Shown: positions 7,501 to 17,560 of the stretch, in pieces
How the letters are laid out: each line of letters opens with the position of its first letter
Numbering within the stretch: position 1 is the stretch's first letter
Assembly: GCA_964035575.1 (NCBI GenBank)
Contig: OZ037926.1
Coordinates: 124,001 to 188,000 of the forward strand
Direction: 5' to 3'
DNA from: Rhynchopus sp. YZ270_cl-10
Taxonomy: Eukaryota > Euglenozoa > Diplonemea > Diplonemida > Diplonemidae
Length of the DNA stretch: 64,000 nt
Position numbers and translations under genes: made by a program
Notes under the pieces: model-generated
What the model was told of the DNA's origin: nothing
Databases searched by the model: none
Seen by the model: the letters and a program-made list of their open reading frames with translations, nothing else

Positions 7501-10291
7501 GGCCCATATCCTTGAGTTGTGCTAGCTTCTCGATCTCTTCCACCCCGTGCATTTTGTTGAGGCCCCGCAAAGCGTTGCCGTCTTTGTTCGACTCTTTCTT
7601 GGCTTTGTCCATAGCTTTCTTCATCTGCCCACCCCATTCAATGAACTCTCCAGTGACAAGTGCCTCCACCTTGGTGACAAGCTCGTTTCTGATCACAAAA
7701 GACCCCGCCTCATCGCCACGACTATCCCACCAGGACTGCACCCCGGTTAAATCCATTTTCACTTTGTTCGACTTTTTTTGAAGAAAGTCCATTCGCGCGT
7801 AGTCCATGTAGCGTGTCACTGCGTTGGACACACCCGTTGTCAGGGAGACCCAGGACTGGAGGTTGTATGTGTCTACGGGGGGGACGGAGGAAAGCGCTGC
7901 AAGCAAGGTGCCGAGGGCGCCCAGGAAGTAGTTGGAGAGGGTGAAGCGGGAGACCGATATTTCGTAATACTTCGCAGCGCGCTCGTAGCGTGAGATGAGC
8001 GGGTGGAGGCGGTACGCTACGTATTCATCTGGGGTCAGGTCCTTCCAGCCGTCGTCGCCTGCATCCAAGATGTGCGGTGGGGGGAGAGGACCGCTGTACT
8101 CCAGAAGGCTGGCATTCGCGCATTCGCTCTCCTTCAGCTCGCCAATGAGGTGCTCAATCCACTGACTCAACTTCTCCTGCTTCGAACGGAACGACAAGCT
8201 GTCCGTTGTCCCCATATGATCCTGGATCTTCTTCTCCAACCTTGACCCATCTTTCTCTTCCTCCTCCTCTTCCTCCTTTTCACGTTCCTTCTCAGACTTC
8301 TTTTCAGTGGGAACCTCCTCCTTTGCACCCCGCTTCACCGAATCTGGGGAATAGTTGCGGACCTGGGTGCGGTACATATAAATCTCGCGGAGCATCGACT
8401 CTGTGGCGGAGCGGAGCGCGACCCAGCGGCCACCTGCGTTCAGTTTGTTTTCTATTGCCTCAACGAGACTCAAACCTACCGGGAGAATCACGACAATGAG
8501 ACCCAGCCAGGTGTAGATGTGACCGATCAGGCTGTTGGTTGACTTCGTAGAGGCGCCTTGGGTTTTTACTCCGGTTTCGATTGGGTATTGGAGCTGCAGG
8601 AATGTCTGAAAAATGGAGAGCGTGATCGTCATGATCCCCAACGCCAGAACCAGCATCTGAAGGTAGAGGTACACCGCCCGGCAGTACTGGCTGTTGTAGT
8701 CCCAGAGGGCGTATTTCTTCCAGGCGCTGTGCAGCGTTTCGTCGTATGATAGAGCCTTTTCGACCATTTTCTCTAACATCTCTGATGACGTCCCTTTCGG
8801 CACAATCGTAATACACCCCGACGAAATCACAGAGGAGGTACGCGGTGAAATCGCCCCAAGACAGCTCCGATAATCATCAACAGAAGGTGCGCTGACGACC
8901 TCCTCCACACGGTGGATCATTCCGCAGATGACGTCGGCATAGCCACCAGACCCTTCAATGACAAGCACAGGGCGGCCCTCTTCGACTGCCTGCTGGATTT
9001 CTAGGACAGAAACCTTCGCGTCACCTCCAATAAGGATGTACACCGTGCCCATGCACTTCATGCGGAAGGGGTACTCAGGGGTAACAGAACGGTCGTTGCC
9101 TCGGCCAAGCTCTCTGACAAGCGAGCCGACGTACTCAACAACGTGTGGACGCCGCGCAGGCGCGACAGTACCGTTGCGTTCCTCTGTCAAAACCAAATGG
9201 GCAGAAAACTGCGAAAGCTTCTCCTTCAGCTGTTCAATAGCACGCCCAGCGAACATCGTTGTCGACTCTATGCCGTCAGGGGTTTTCTGTGATTTTTTTT
9301 TTTTGTGATTTTTTAAGGGGCATAAATATGCACATACATCCTTCTCGCAAACATGCACCCCAAGCAGCATAGGCACGTTGAGGAAGGTGTCCCCGCAGGC
9401 CTGTCCGTTCTGCAGCTTTGCCTTATCGTCGTCTGCCTCGCAACGCTCTGAGAACATTCCTTTGTTGAGTGCGAGCGCTATGTCCGACACGGTCAGTGTC
9501 GTGGGTGTGGACACGACTGTGTTTGTGTACACAATAAGCGACGACATGGTGCGCGCCGCTGCAGGGATCGCACGCTGGAGATACTGCTTGATGAACCGTG
9601 CGCTTTGGTGCTTCTGGATGCCCTTCACCCACGCCTTGTACTCTTCGGTGTCGGTGACGGGCGGGGGCAGCTCTTCCGTGGTGACCGCCTCATCGTCGTC
9701 ACTCCCATCCAGCAACTCTTCAAACCCCGTAGTAGCGTTGATATGATGCTCTGTGTTAGCCCTCTGCAAATCAGAAGTGTCCTGCCAAGACGTTGGTGTC
9801 GCAAAGGTATGCTTCAAACGTTCAGTGATCCCAGGAATATTCCGCAATTCATCAAAAATTCGTTTCTTTTCCAATGCACGGCGGTGCTCTACACTGGTCA
9901 CAAAGGTCGAAAAATCGATAAAACCGACGACACGGATTACTGTCATCGGTTGGATGTCATGTTTATCTGTCATCACATCAACAGGGGTACGTCCTGCACG
10001 TTGCAACGCTGTTTCGTCTAGCGCTGCCTTCGTCTTTTTATGATGCCATTTGCCCTTCAGGAAGTCGTGCTCTACTAGATCACCATTGACTCTGCCACGT
10101 TGTCGGACGACGTTCAGTCGTGCCAGCACGTCGTAAACAGGCATGTCCGTGAACTCAACCGAAACCTGCGGGACATGGCGGAGTGCAATCTCCTTCAGTT
10201 CCTCCTCATCCTGCAGGCGTTGGTGCTGCTCCGCTTTGTTCGTAAACACCTCAGGAAGCTTCTTCGCAAGAGTTAACGCAGCAGAAAGCAT
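4565..10291 (-). CDS. Giant SLOG-SLATT (DUF4231-like) membrane protein
   Basis: A 1908-residue protein. Around residues 425-460 it has a Rossmann-like SLOG/LSDAT signature: a GTVYILIGGDA strand, then RPVLVIEGSGGYADVI, the type of fold found in TRPM N-termini and in bacterial nucleotide-sensing systems. Two transmembrane helices (about 545-570 and 590-612) follow, then an amphipathic stretch RWVALRSATESMLREIYMYR typical of SLATT/DUF4231. A second, weaker SLATT-like module (YYEISVSRFTLSNYFLGALG, then a DFLQKKSNKVK stretch) lies near 775-870. Between them is a Glu/Lys-rich linker. The remaining 1000 residues look wholly helical, with recurring FDLR.LL-type segments. It probably senses a nucleotide or NAD-derived ligand in the cytosol and acts at a membrane; this is inferred from domain families. 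Residues near 320 include a poly-Lys run that may be an in-frame intron. I found no AG acceptor close to the ATG, so the start is less sure. Confidence 0.8.
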   Translation of the reverse strand: MLSAALTLAKKLPEVFTNKAEQHQRLQDEEELKEIALRHVPQVSVEFTDMPVYDVLARLNVVRQRGRVNGDLVEHDFLKGKWHHKKTKAALDETALQRAGRTPVDVMTDKHDIQPMTVIRVVGFIDFSTFVTSVEHRRALEKKRIFDELRNIPGITERLKHTFATPTSWQDTSDLQRANTEHHINATTGFEELLDGSDDDEAVTTEELPPPVTDTEEYKAWVKGIQKHQSARFIKQYLQRAIPAAARTMSSLIVYTNTVVSTPTTLTVSDIALALNKGMFSERCEADDDKAKLQNGQACGDTFLNVPMLLGVHVCEKDVCAYLCPLKNHKKKKSQKTPDGIESTTMFAGRAIEQLKEKLSQFSAHLVLTEERNGTVAPARRPHVVEYVGSLVRELGRGNDRSVTPEYPFRMKCMGTVYILIGGDAKVSVLEIQQAVEEGRPVLVIEGSGGYADVICGMIHRVEEVVSAPSVDDYRSCLGAISPRTSSVISSGCITIVPKGTSSEMLEKMVEKALSYDETLHSAWKKYALWDYNSQYCRAVYLYLQMLVLALGIMTITLSIFQTFLQLQYPIETGVKTQGASTKSTNSLIGHIYTWLGLIVVILPVGLSLVEAIENKLNAGGRWVALRSATESMLREIYMYRTQVRNYSPDSVKRGAKEEVPTEKKSEKEREKEEEEEEEKDGSRLEKKIQDHMGTTDSLSFRSKQEKLSQWIEHLIGELKESECANASLLEYSGPLPPPHILDAGDDGWKDLTPDEYVAYRLHPLISRYERAAKYYEISVSRFTLSNYFLGALGTLLAALSSVPPVDTYNLQSWVSLTTGVSNAVTRYMDYARMDFLQKKSNKVKMDLTGVQSWWDSRGDEAGSFVIRNELVTKVEALVTGEFIEWGGQMKKAMDKAKKESNKDGNALRGLNKMHGVEEIEKLAQLKDMGLADISADTLASALENPDGPEATKLKDSMSRLQTHIEKHTGINTEDVLKHKLIQEQMLKIESLKEVSEQFLDDTGALLNINLGGIVMSDFVPADIAQRINNPKERRKMFRATTKLNPAVISRSDCLNFFTNFGEATQAKISEMSQRQMLETVKSAIVSQLHEELIQGLKNFNICIYDLIPRDDMVEELLLELRDVGKVGWRDMETEEILMLIKNAEIRSAMAQLNEVALRGLLKRADKLYKSRTAIVFQSAVEKVAKLDVEELFDSTTLKAEMFDTLDDLSKKDKDIVFMPKVQLLQHLPAGIRNLPHVKNKPQAQLVEYVQTVKNGFSATRKFSGISENISSTLGDTTAGILRNVLKNKRLCDRFFFAVSQISQRDINRLDKKTLMRQLAMSPAFSPDMVEELKYLSEKALKCLMSGLKSAVAGTYQARVFDLLCDSVTTFDLRNLLPCAEDREKFVNQVREFKGVDLVSATKEEMITTLAFKSLVVKFLKLSRVQIAELVERSLILMGNAFHSGIFVSSVAVHLGDGLLEELSKWDDETADKLCLSLMRHPSDILTILDHSAIRVHAGTASEEDESFVASELLSLFPDQTLQVLFNTWDIDTQLRSICEMRAMLDERVLASIFEGASNDLPHSLAAKFQGIFIKPRVRNFMLECLFGVIRFDFVEVTQMNAEQLLAVMVGDSQLKHDFFGTVKKILLANSDEITAMCDLRVIVLHLLNEILLNVPYNLFLKLCMQNCIFDLRELLDEPQTRRLVAVLLLKAHHAEYFALSKEVKSREILDGCDRLIEYEAVVNDMRVLSEEQLVWLTGEVLSFFSSRDLGHFFSKYLETNQEGTQPQDTVDFSILMEAVVSVKCYLMLNPVQIRNDFRFFDAEQFFTLLTEEEKVKVLQKYIADDSIVRRIACFNHMQFSRLFAHILAFPSSKAEEGQGVANRQSIDMRSFYEGCFKNQEMRVLQDSLSDLLDREGAGRTSSYVVCE
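9287..9337 (-). other. Possible 51-nt in-frame intron inside the SLOG-SLATT gene
   Basis: A GTATGT donor at 9337 and an AATCACAG acceptor ending at 9287 bound a 51-nt A-rich segment without stop codons. As coding it gives the odd peptide VCAYLCPLKNHKKKKSQ. Removing it keeps the frame and joins VCEKD to KTPDG. Size and donor match the 52-nt amidohydrolase intron. Confidence 0.5.
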
Positions 10292-10522
10292 TTTTTACAA
10301 ATTTAGAGAAGGTTTAGAGAGGAAAGAGCGAATATCAGCAAGAAAAAAATGGATAATGATGGGAGGGTGAAAGAGAAAAAGACAGAATGAGGGAGGTTAT
10401 ATAAACCACTCAAGAACAACGCATTCAAATAATTTGACTTTGAAAATACAAAAAAACACCCCCTCCGTGACACAGTGTATCTAAACAAAAGGGGGCGGGG
10501 TGAAAATAGAGAGGTGGTTTTT

Positions 10523-10583
10523 TTGTTGTGTCGACAATACACCTGCTAGTGCAGGATCTGTACTCAATGTCGCCCGAAGGCTG
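10523..10583 (+). repeat. Dispersed repeat R6, copy 1
   Basis: It shares GTTGTGTCGACAAT, CACCTGCTAGTGCAGGATCT and GTACTCAATGTCGC with 34193-34252. It contains a perfect hairpin CCTGC-tagt-GCAGG. Confidence 0.7.
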
Positions 10584-11043
10584 TTGTACTTAAAAGAAAA
10601 AGAGAGGTTTTTTTTGTTATTTTGTGTGTGAAACCCACCCGACTCCTGGGGGAAAGGGGGTTTTTGTGTGGTGAGATGGTTGGTAGCAAAAGAGAAATAT
10701 TGAGAGGGAAAAAAAGGGGGGTGGATGATCTTTATTTTTTAAATCTGGAATTATATCTGGATTTTTGGATACCTTCGTGACGTATGATGGTGGGGTAGAA
10801 AAGAGTGGGGGATGGAGGAGGGGAGAAGGACGGAGGACGACACATGGTGATGCCACTGAACTGATTGGTGGTTTTTTTTTTTGGTATTTTGCGCGCTTTT
10901 TTTTTTTTGCGACCGTTTTACCTACCTCCTCCTCCTCCAGTTGGGGAGAAAAAGAAAAGAAAAGAAAACTGTGACAGATGATGCCACATCACACAGAGGT
11001 GTGCGACATCGCAAGGAAAAAAATGGGGGGGAACAAAAGAGAG

Positions 11044-11096
11044 GAGTTGAAAAGCAGAAGAGTGCAAACACCTCACCGTACATCGGCGGGCACTGA
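11044..11096 (+). repeat. Dispersed repeat R4, copy 1
   Basis: AGTGCAAACACCTCACCGTA followed by CATCGGCGG. Matches 30041-30090 closely and 63154-63206 more loosely. Confidence 0.65.
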
Positions 11097-11310
11097 GGGG
11101 GGGAAAAAAACCCGGCGTAAAGAATCCCAAATCATATTTTTTTTCGAAAAAAAAATACTAATTTTTTGATATCTGTAAGTTTTGATAATTATTTTTGCTC
11201 CCCCCCAGGATATTGTGATTTTTTTTTCCAAAACAAGAAATGTAACAATCAAACAATCCCCCAAAAAAGCCCAAAAAAAAAACCCCCCTTCAAATGTTGT
11301 GTCAACCCCT

Positions 11311-13388
11311 TCACTGCTTCTTTGCCTTCTTGCTGGCAGAGGTGTCGTCCTGGCGCTTTCTCTTTTTGTCGTAGAAGGGGCGGGGTTCCGCATCGTCGTG
11401 TGTAACCTCTCCGTCGCAGAAGGCAATGGACCCGGACAGCGGCTGGAGCCCTGCACGCACCAGAAGCACTAACACCTCAATGCAGCGTGCGGTCTGTTGG
11501 TTGGGTTTGTGTGTTTAAAATTAGTGCTTCAATTTTGGGTAATTCCGTGGAATATGGTGAGACCTAAAATGTGTGCTGTGTTGGGTTGAAATACAAAGTT
11601 TTCTCACAGTGTGGCGGAAAAAGGTGCGAAGGTCAAAGAAATGAATACACGTGATCCTCAGACACAATCGCATACCTTGAGACACAGCAGCTGGCTGTTC
11701 TTAACCTGCTCATGCGCGTACGGTGTGTATAGCATGCACTCCACCTCCGCCTTGTCTATCCGCACTGCGACACGCGCCCTTTGCGAAACGCTTTTGCCGA
11801 TGACGTGGTCTGAGACGCTGACGGCAGCATAGTTCACATCCTCAGAGTGGAATTTCTTCTCGCCGACGGTCACCTCTGTGCCACGAATCATATGGCTGCC
11901 GAACAGGTCGCCAAGGTGCTTAGGTGTCCAGAAGCCTGTTTCGGGGAGCACCTTGAAGGCACGGTATCCGGTATGTGCATCGGTGCACGCTGCCCAATGC
12001 TTTGCGTGCTGTGGCGTGGAGATGGGACGGCGGTTGTTGTTCAGGTCGCTGACCTGCCGTGCCGACAAACGTACTTCATCCTCAGTGTCCCCAGACACTG
12101 CGTGCACAAAGGGGTCCAGAGCAAACTCTAACTCGAATTTGCGGTCCTTGTTACGCACCAACCGCACCACCCACGGACGTCCCAGCGATAGAGACCGTGT
12201 AGGCACCTCCGCTGTGAAGTACACCTTCACCTCTCTCTTCGGCGCAATCGCCAGCACCACTGCCCCCTTCGTGGAAGGGTTTGCCACAGATCTGTTCAGT
12301 TGGTGTCTAGGCCGTTCCATGGATGTCACCACCCCTGTGAGCACACCGCCTTCTCTTGCGGGGACCATATCCGCCTTGACGGAGACCGACGCAGTGTAGG
12401 TACCGTAGGTTCCGGTCGCAATGCGTGTTGTGTAGATGACGTCGACAGTCGCTGCGATGATCACCAAGCCTTCGTGGGGCAGCACGTCGGCAAGCCCGAC
12501 AGCGTTCTTCACACTGCCCTGCGAGACCACCATGCCGGTAGCACGCTCCCCAATGATTTTGCTCTGTGCTGTCGGCACGGCGACCCCCGCAAGCGTCACT
12601 TCAGATGGCTCGAGATCGAGCTGCACGGTCACCTCCCCGGTGACGTGAGGGAGCTGGTCATTGCAGAGATCCGCCACAGAGGAGCCCTTGATGCGTGCCC
12701 AATGCCGCCTTCTGATGCGGTCAAAGAGGTACTGTCCACGCTGCTTCCCGTCCACTTCCTTTGTAAGGCAGAACCGGATGTGCGGTGCATTGTGTGCCTC
12801 AAGCACACCACGGAGGAACGTCGCGTAGACGTGGTTTGTGTTTGTCTTGAGAAGCTTCGCGCCGGTTACTTCCATAGGGCGGAGCTCCAGATGGATCTGT
12901 GTGGTGCCCGGCCCTTCTAGCGCAGTTCTTTCTGCGTTGATGGTGTTGGGGTCGGAGGGGAGGTGCGGGTCGCTGAGTGTGGTGGGTGCAGGGGTGGCGG
13001 TGAGGTGCGGTGTGTTCTCGAGGGACGGCATGCTGAATTCGTCTGCGAAGGCGGCGAAGCCGTCGTCGCCGGTCTCGGAGCGGAAGGACTTATTGCATTG
13101 TGGGTGCACCTCCTGCGGCTCTGGCGCATCGTCCTCTGCGTTGCCTGGTGTGGGTGCTGCGTCCTCGTCGTCTTCCATCTCCACAGAGGACAGCACCTCC
13201 TCAGGGTAGCTGTCCAGCGCAGGCGCCACGAACGGCGCCAGCTCCCCATTGCTGTCGCTCTCCTGCGTGTCTGGTGTCTCCTCGCACTCCTCGGCCTCGG
13301 CGTCGTGGAAGCGTCCTGCCGCAACAGACCCCTCACTGCTGGCCTCGCCCAGCACGTCAAGGGGGATGGATTCACTCGAATCCGACAT
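11311..13388 (-). CDS. Intron-containing nuclear protein, unknown family
   Basis: Exon 1 is 13388-11676 and exon 2 is 11493-11311, giving about 631 residues. I do not recognise the family. The N-terminal 150 residues are acidic and disordered (DSSES, EDDEDAAP). The middle (about 165-560) looks like beta-rich globular domains with repeated valine-rich strands. The open frame would stop at 11658, but a GTATGC donor follows CTCAAG. The next open segment in phase reads TARCIEVLVLL and ends FYDKKRKRQDD then KKAKKQ, a classic nuclear localisation signal, which strongly supports splicing. The ATG at 13388 lies 28 nt after a strong pyrimidine-tract CAG. A DNA- or RNA-associated role is a guess from the acidic tail and basic C-terminus. 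Confidence 0.75.
11494..11675 (-). other. 182-nt GT-AG intron
   Basis: The donor GTATGC (at 11675) follows CTCAAG and the acceptor CCAACCAACAG ends at 11494. Phase is 0 and exon 2 continues the frame into an NLS-bearing tail. A fragment resembling repeat R2 (11586-11615, GAAATACAAAG) lies inside the intron. The alternative acceptor at GGTGTTAG, 21 nt further on, would also keep the frame. Confidence 0.7.
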
Positions 13389-13416
13389 TGTGAATTGTGT
13401 TGCTTGTGTTTTTGTC

Positions 13417-13450
13417 CTGGAGGGTGGTGGAGGTGGAGAGGGAAGAGGGA
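13417..13450 (-). promoter_or_regulatory. Putative spliced-leader acceptor for the nuclear-protein gene
   Basis: On the minus strand CCCTCTTCCCTCTCCACCTC runs into CACCACCCTCCAG, 28 nt before the ATG. This is among the cleanest pyrimidine-AG sites in the window. Confidence 0.55.
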
Positions 13451-13695
13451 GTGATTTAGTCGCCTTTGTTTAATGTGATTGCATCATTGGGTAGGTCGTG
13501 GTGTTTTCGAGTGCGGCAGCAGACCCGATTTATTGACCAGATCTGAACCGAGTGGTCTGAGAAAAATTAGAAAAATGAGAAAAACAGAGTTTGGTGCTCC
13601 TGAAAACCCCATTTTGCGTACTTGTTGCGTACTTGGTAATTTTTATTTCTGGAGTACCAGAGTTGTCAATGATTTGGTTGGTGGTAAAAAAAGAA

Positions 13696-13817
13696 GTTGA
13701 TTTGAAAATACAAAAACCCCTCTCGCGCTACAGTGTACCTCTTGGTAGTTGAGCGGGTTGTACCGTGGGTGGGTATTTCAACCATCCATTTCGTGGTTTA
13801 CATCTGATCAGAAAAGA
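13696..13817 (+). repeat. Dispersed repeat R2, full-length copy
   Basis: TTGATTTGAAAATACAAAAA, then CCCCTCTCGCGC, ACAGTGTACC, TACCGTGGGTGG and CATCCATTTCGTGG, ending in CATCTGATCAG. The order of blocks is the same as at 4252-4378. Confidence 0.65.
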
Positions 13818-14690
13818 AACTGGGGGAGAGGGCTCCTTTTTTAATTTGTGAAAATGGGTGGTGGAAGTCCACCTATTAATAAACCGCGTAGCGTGGTATT
13901 TTTGAGGGGTGGGGGAGAGAGAGAGAGGGAGAGAGGGTCTTTCGTGTAACCGATGCAGTGTGAAGAAGTGAAGTGTTTAATCGCAAAACGGATGACACAA
14001 AAATAGACATCAAATAAAATCAAAAAAAACGTGCAGCAACAAACAATAAAAAAAGTGGTTTTCGGGAAGAATTTTTTTTGCTATTGTTGGGGGGGAGAAA
14101 AAAGGGGAAAATGTCATCGAAAACCTCACGTAATAAGTATTTTCATCATATGCAATCAATACCTCACGTAATAAGAAAGAAAAGACAGATTTAGAGGGAT
14201 TTTCATGGGTTTTTTTTTGTCCCCAACAATACCTTCCTCATCTGCGGTGAAAACAACAACAACAACAAAAAAGGAAAAAAAAACGTTATTATAAGAATGA
14301 CCGTCGACATCTCTCTGTTGAGGTAGAGCCATCATAATAAAAACTTTGTTTTAAAGTGGCACGTGTCGTTTCCTCACTCCCCCTTCTTGTAGTTGTTTGA
14401 TGCGTTGACGCTTCCACACACACTATGTCACATCTGTTGTGGTGGTGGTGGTTGCGGAGCAACGGTTGGGGTGAGAGTGAACGACAACCCACAAAGTGTG
14501 CGGAATAAAAGAAAAAGGGTAACGTTGTGTAACAAAAGAAACTCCAAAATTGAATTGGTGTCAGTTATTGTTGTTGTTTTTTTTGCGTTGTTGTTTGCAA
14601 AAAAATAAAAGCGGGTGGGGGGAAGGGGAGAAGACGTAAGAGACGTTGCGCACTACAACAAAAGTGTGTGTTTTTTTTCTTCGTTTTTTT

Positions 14691-14890
14691 NNNNNNNNNN
14701 NNNNNNNNNNNNNNNNNNNNNNNNNNNNNNNNNNNNNNNNNNNNNNNNNNNNNNNNNNNNNNNNNNNNNNNNNNNNNNNNNNNNNNNNNNNNNNNNNNNN
14801 NNNNNNNNNNNNNNNNNNNNNNNNNNNNNNNNNNNNNNNNNNNNNNNNNNNNNNNNNNNNNNNNNNNNNNNNNNNNNNNNNNNNNNNNNN
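14691..14890. other. Assembly gap (200 N)
   Basis: Exactly 200 undetermined bases at the left edge of the minisatellite. The true array length there is unknown. Confidence 0.98.
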
Positions 14891-17560
14891 AAGGGGAGGG
14901 GGAAGGAGGGAGGAGGGGAAGGGAGGGGAAGGGAGGGGAAGGGAGGGGAAGGGAGGGGAAGGGAGGGGAAGGGAGGGGAAGGGAGGGGAAGGGAGGGGAA
15001 GGGAGGGGAAGGGAGGGGAAGGGAGGGGAAGGGAGGGGAAGGGAGGGGAAGGGAGGGAAGGGAGGGGAAGGGAGGGGAAGGGAGGGGAAGGGAGGGGAAG
15101 GGAGGGGAAGGGAGGGGAAGGGAGGGGAAGGGAGGGAAGGGAGGGGAAGGGAGGGGAAGGGAGGGGAAGGGAGGGGAAGGGAGGGGAAGGGAGGGGAAGG
15201 GAGGGAAGGGAGGGGAAGGGAGGGGAAGGGAGGGGAAGGGAGGGGAAGGGAGGGAAGGGAGGGGAAGGGAGGGAAGGGAGGGGAAGGGAGGGGGAAGGGA
15301 GGGGAAGGGAGAGGAAGGGAGGGGAAGGGAGGGGAAGGGAGGAGGAAGGGAGGGGAAGGGAGGGGAAGGGAGAGGAAGGGAGGGGAAGGGAGGGGAAGGA
15401 GGGGAAGGGAGGGGAAGGGAGGGAAGGGAGGGGAAGGAGGGAAGGGAGGGGAAGGGAGGGGAAGGGAGGGGAAGGGAGGGGAAGGGAGGGAAGGGAGGGG
15501 AAGGGAGGGAAGGGAGGGGAAGGGAGGGGAAGGAGGGGAAGGGAGGGGAAGGGAGGGGAAGGGAGGGGAAGGGAGGGGAAGGGAGGGGAAGGAGGGAAGG
15601 GAGGGGAAGGGAGGGGAAGGGAGGGGAAGGGAGGGGAAGGGAGGGGAAGGGAGGGGAAGGGAGGGGAAGGGAGGGGAAGGGAGGGGAAGGGAGGGGAAGG
15701 GAGGGGAAGGGAGGGGAAGGGAGGGGAAGGGAGGGGAAGGGAGGGGAAGGGAGGGGAAGGGAGGGGAAGGAGGGAAGGAGGGAAGGGAGAGGAAGGGAGG
15801 GGAAGGGAGGGGAAGGGAGGGAAGGGAGGGGAAGGGAGGGGAAGGGAGAGGAAGGGAGGGGAAGGGAGGGGAAGGGAGGGGAAGGGAGGGGAAGGGAGGG
15901 GAAGGGAGGGGAAGGGAGGGGAAGGGAGGGGAAGGGAGGGGAAGGGAGGGGAAGGGAGGGGAAGGGAGGGAAGGGAGGGGAAGGGAGGGGAAGGGAGGGG
16001 AAGGAGGGAAGGGAGGGGAAGGGAGGGAAGGGAGGGGAAGGGAGGGGAAGGGAGGGAAGGAGGGGAAGGGAGGGGAAGGGAGGGGAAGGGAGGGGAAGGG
16101 AGGGGAAGGGAGGGGAAGGGAGGGGAAGGGAGAGGAAGGGAGGGGAAGGGAGGGGAAGGGAGGGGAAGGAGGGAAGGGAGGGGAAGGGAGGGGAAGGGAG
16201 GGGAAGGGAGGGGAAGGGAGGGGAAGGGAGGGGAAGGGAGGGGAAGGGAGAGGAAGGGAGGGGAAGGGAGAGGAAGGGAGAGGAAGGGAGGGAAGGGAGG
16301 GAAGGGAGGGGAAGGAGGGGAAGGGAGGGGAAGGGAGGGGAAGGGAGGGGAAGGGAGGGGAAGGGAGGGGAAGGGAGGGGAAGGGAGGGGAAGGGAGGGG
16401 AAGGGAGGGGAAGGGAGGGGAAGGGAGGGGAAGGGAGGGGAAGGGAGGGAAGGAGAGGAAGGGAGGGGAAGGGAGAGGAAGGGAGAGGAAGGGAGGGGAA
16501 GGAGGGGAAGGGAGGGGAAGGGAGGGGAAGGGAGGGGAAGGGAGAGGAAGGGAGGGGAAGGGAGGGGAAGGGAGGGGAAGGGAGGGGAAGGGAGGGGAAG
16601 GGAGGGGAAGGGAGGGGAAGGGAGGGGAAGGGAGGGGAAGGGAGGGGAAGGGAGGGGAAGGGAGGGGAAGGGAGAGGAAGGGAGAGGGGAAGGGAGGGGA
16701 AGGGAGGGGAAGGGAGGGGAAGGGAGGGGAAGGGAGGGGAAGGGAGAGGAAGGGAGGGGAAGGGAGGGGAAGGGAGGGGAAGGGAGAGGAAGGGAGGGAA
16801 GGGAGGGGAAGGGAGGGGAAGGGAGGGGAAGGGAGAGGAAGGGAGAGGAAGGGAGGGGAAGGGAGGGGAAGGGAGGGGAAGGGAGGGGAAGGGAGGGGAA
16901 GGGAGAGGAAGGGAGGGGAAGGGAGGGGAAGGGAGGGGAAGGGAGGGAAGGGAGAGGAAGGAGGGGAAGGGAGAGGAAGGGAGAGGAAGGGAGGGGAAGG
17001 GAGGGGAAGGGAGGGGAAGGGAGGGGAAGGGAGGGGAAGGGAGAGGAAGGGAGGGGAAGGGAGGGGAAGGGAGGGGAAGGAGGGGAAGGGAGGGGAAGGG
17101 AGGGGAAGGGAGGGGAAGGGAGGGGAAGGGAGGGGAAGGGAGGGGAAGGGAGGGGAAGGGAGGGGAAGGGAGAGGAAGGGAGGGGAAGGGAGGGGAAGGG
17201 AGGGGAAGGGAGGGGAAGGGAGGGGAAGGGAGAGGAAGGGAGGGGAAGGGAGGGGAAGGGAGGGGAAGGGAGGGGAAGGGAGGGAAGGGGGAGGGAAGGG
17301 AGGGGAAGGGAGGGGAAGGGAGAGGAAGGGAGGGGAAGGGAGGGGAAGGGAGGGGAAGGGAGGGGAAGGGAGGGGAAGGGAGGGGAAGGGAGAGGAAGGG
17401 AGGGGAAGGGAGGGGAAGGGAGGGGAAGGAGAGGAAGGGAGGGGAAGGGAGGGGAAGGGAGGGAAGGGAGGGGAAGGGAGGGAAGGGAGGGGAAGGGAGG
17501 GGAAGGGAGGGGAAGGGAGGGGAAGGAGGGGAAGGGAGGGGAAGGGAGGGGAAGGGAGGG
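14891..17560. repeat. Polypurine minisatellite (AAGGGAGGGG)n, block 1
   Basis: About 2.7 kb of a 10-bp purine unit, with many 9-bp and GA-variant units. The plus strand is purine only. All long open frames here are artefacts of the repeat. Runs GGG-A-GGGG-AA would favour G-quadruplex or triplex DNA. Confidence 0.97.

Larger units (their letters stand above)
10292..11310. other. Intergenic stretch upstream of the SLOG-SLATT gene
   Basis: No gene seen. It contains a pyrimidine-rich leader next to the ATG (10300-10390 on the minus strand), a weak R2 repeat (10434-10480), R6 (10523-10583), homopolymer tracts and R4 (11044-11096). Confidence 0.5.
13389..14690. other. Intergenic stretch upstream of the nuclear-protein gene
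   Basis: No gene seen. After the acceptor tract it holds a full-length R2 repeat (13696-13817), a GA-rich microsatellite near 13910-13937 and AT-rich homopolymer DNA up to the assembly gap. Confidence 0.5.
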
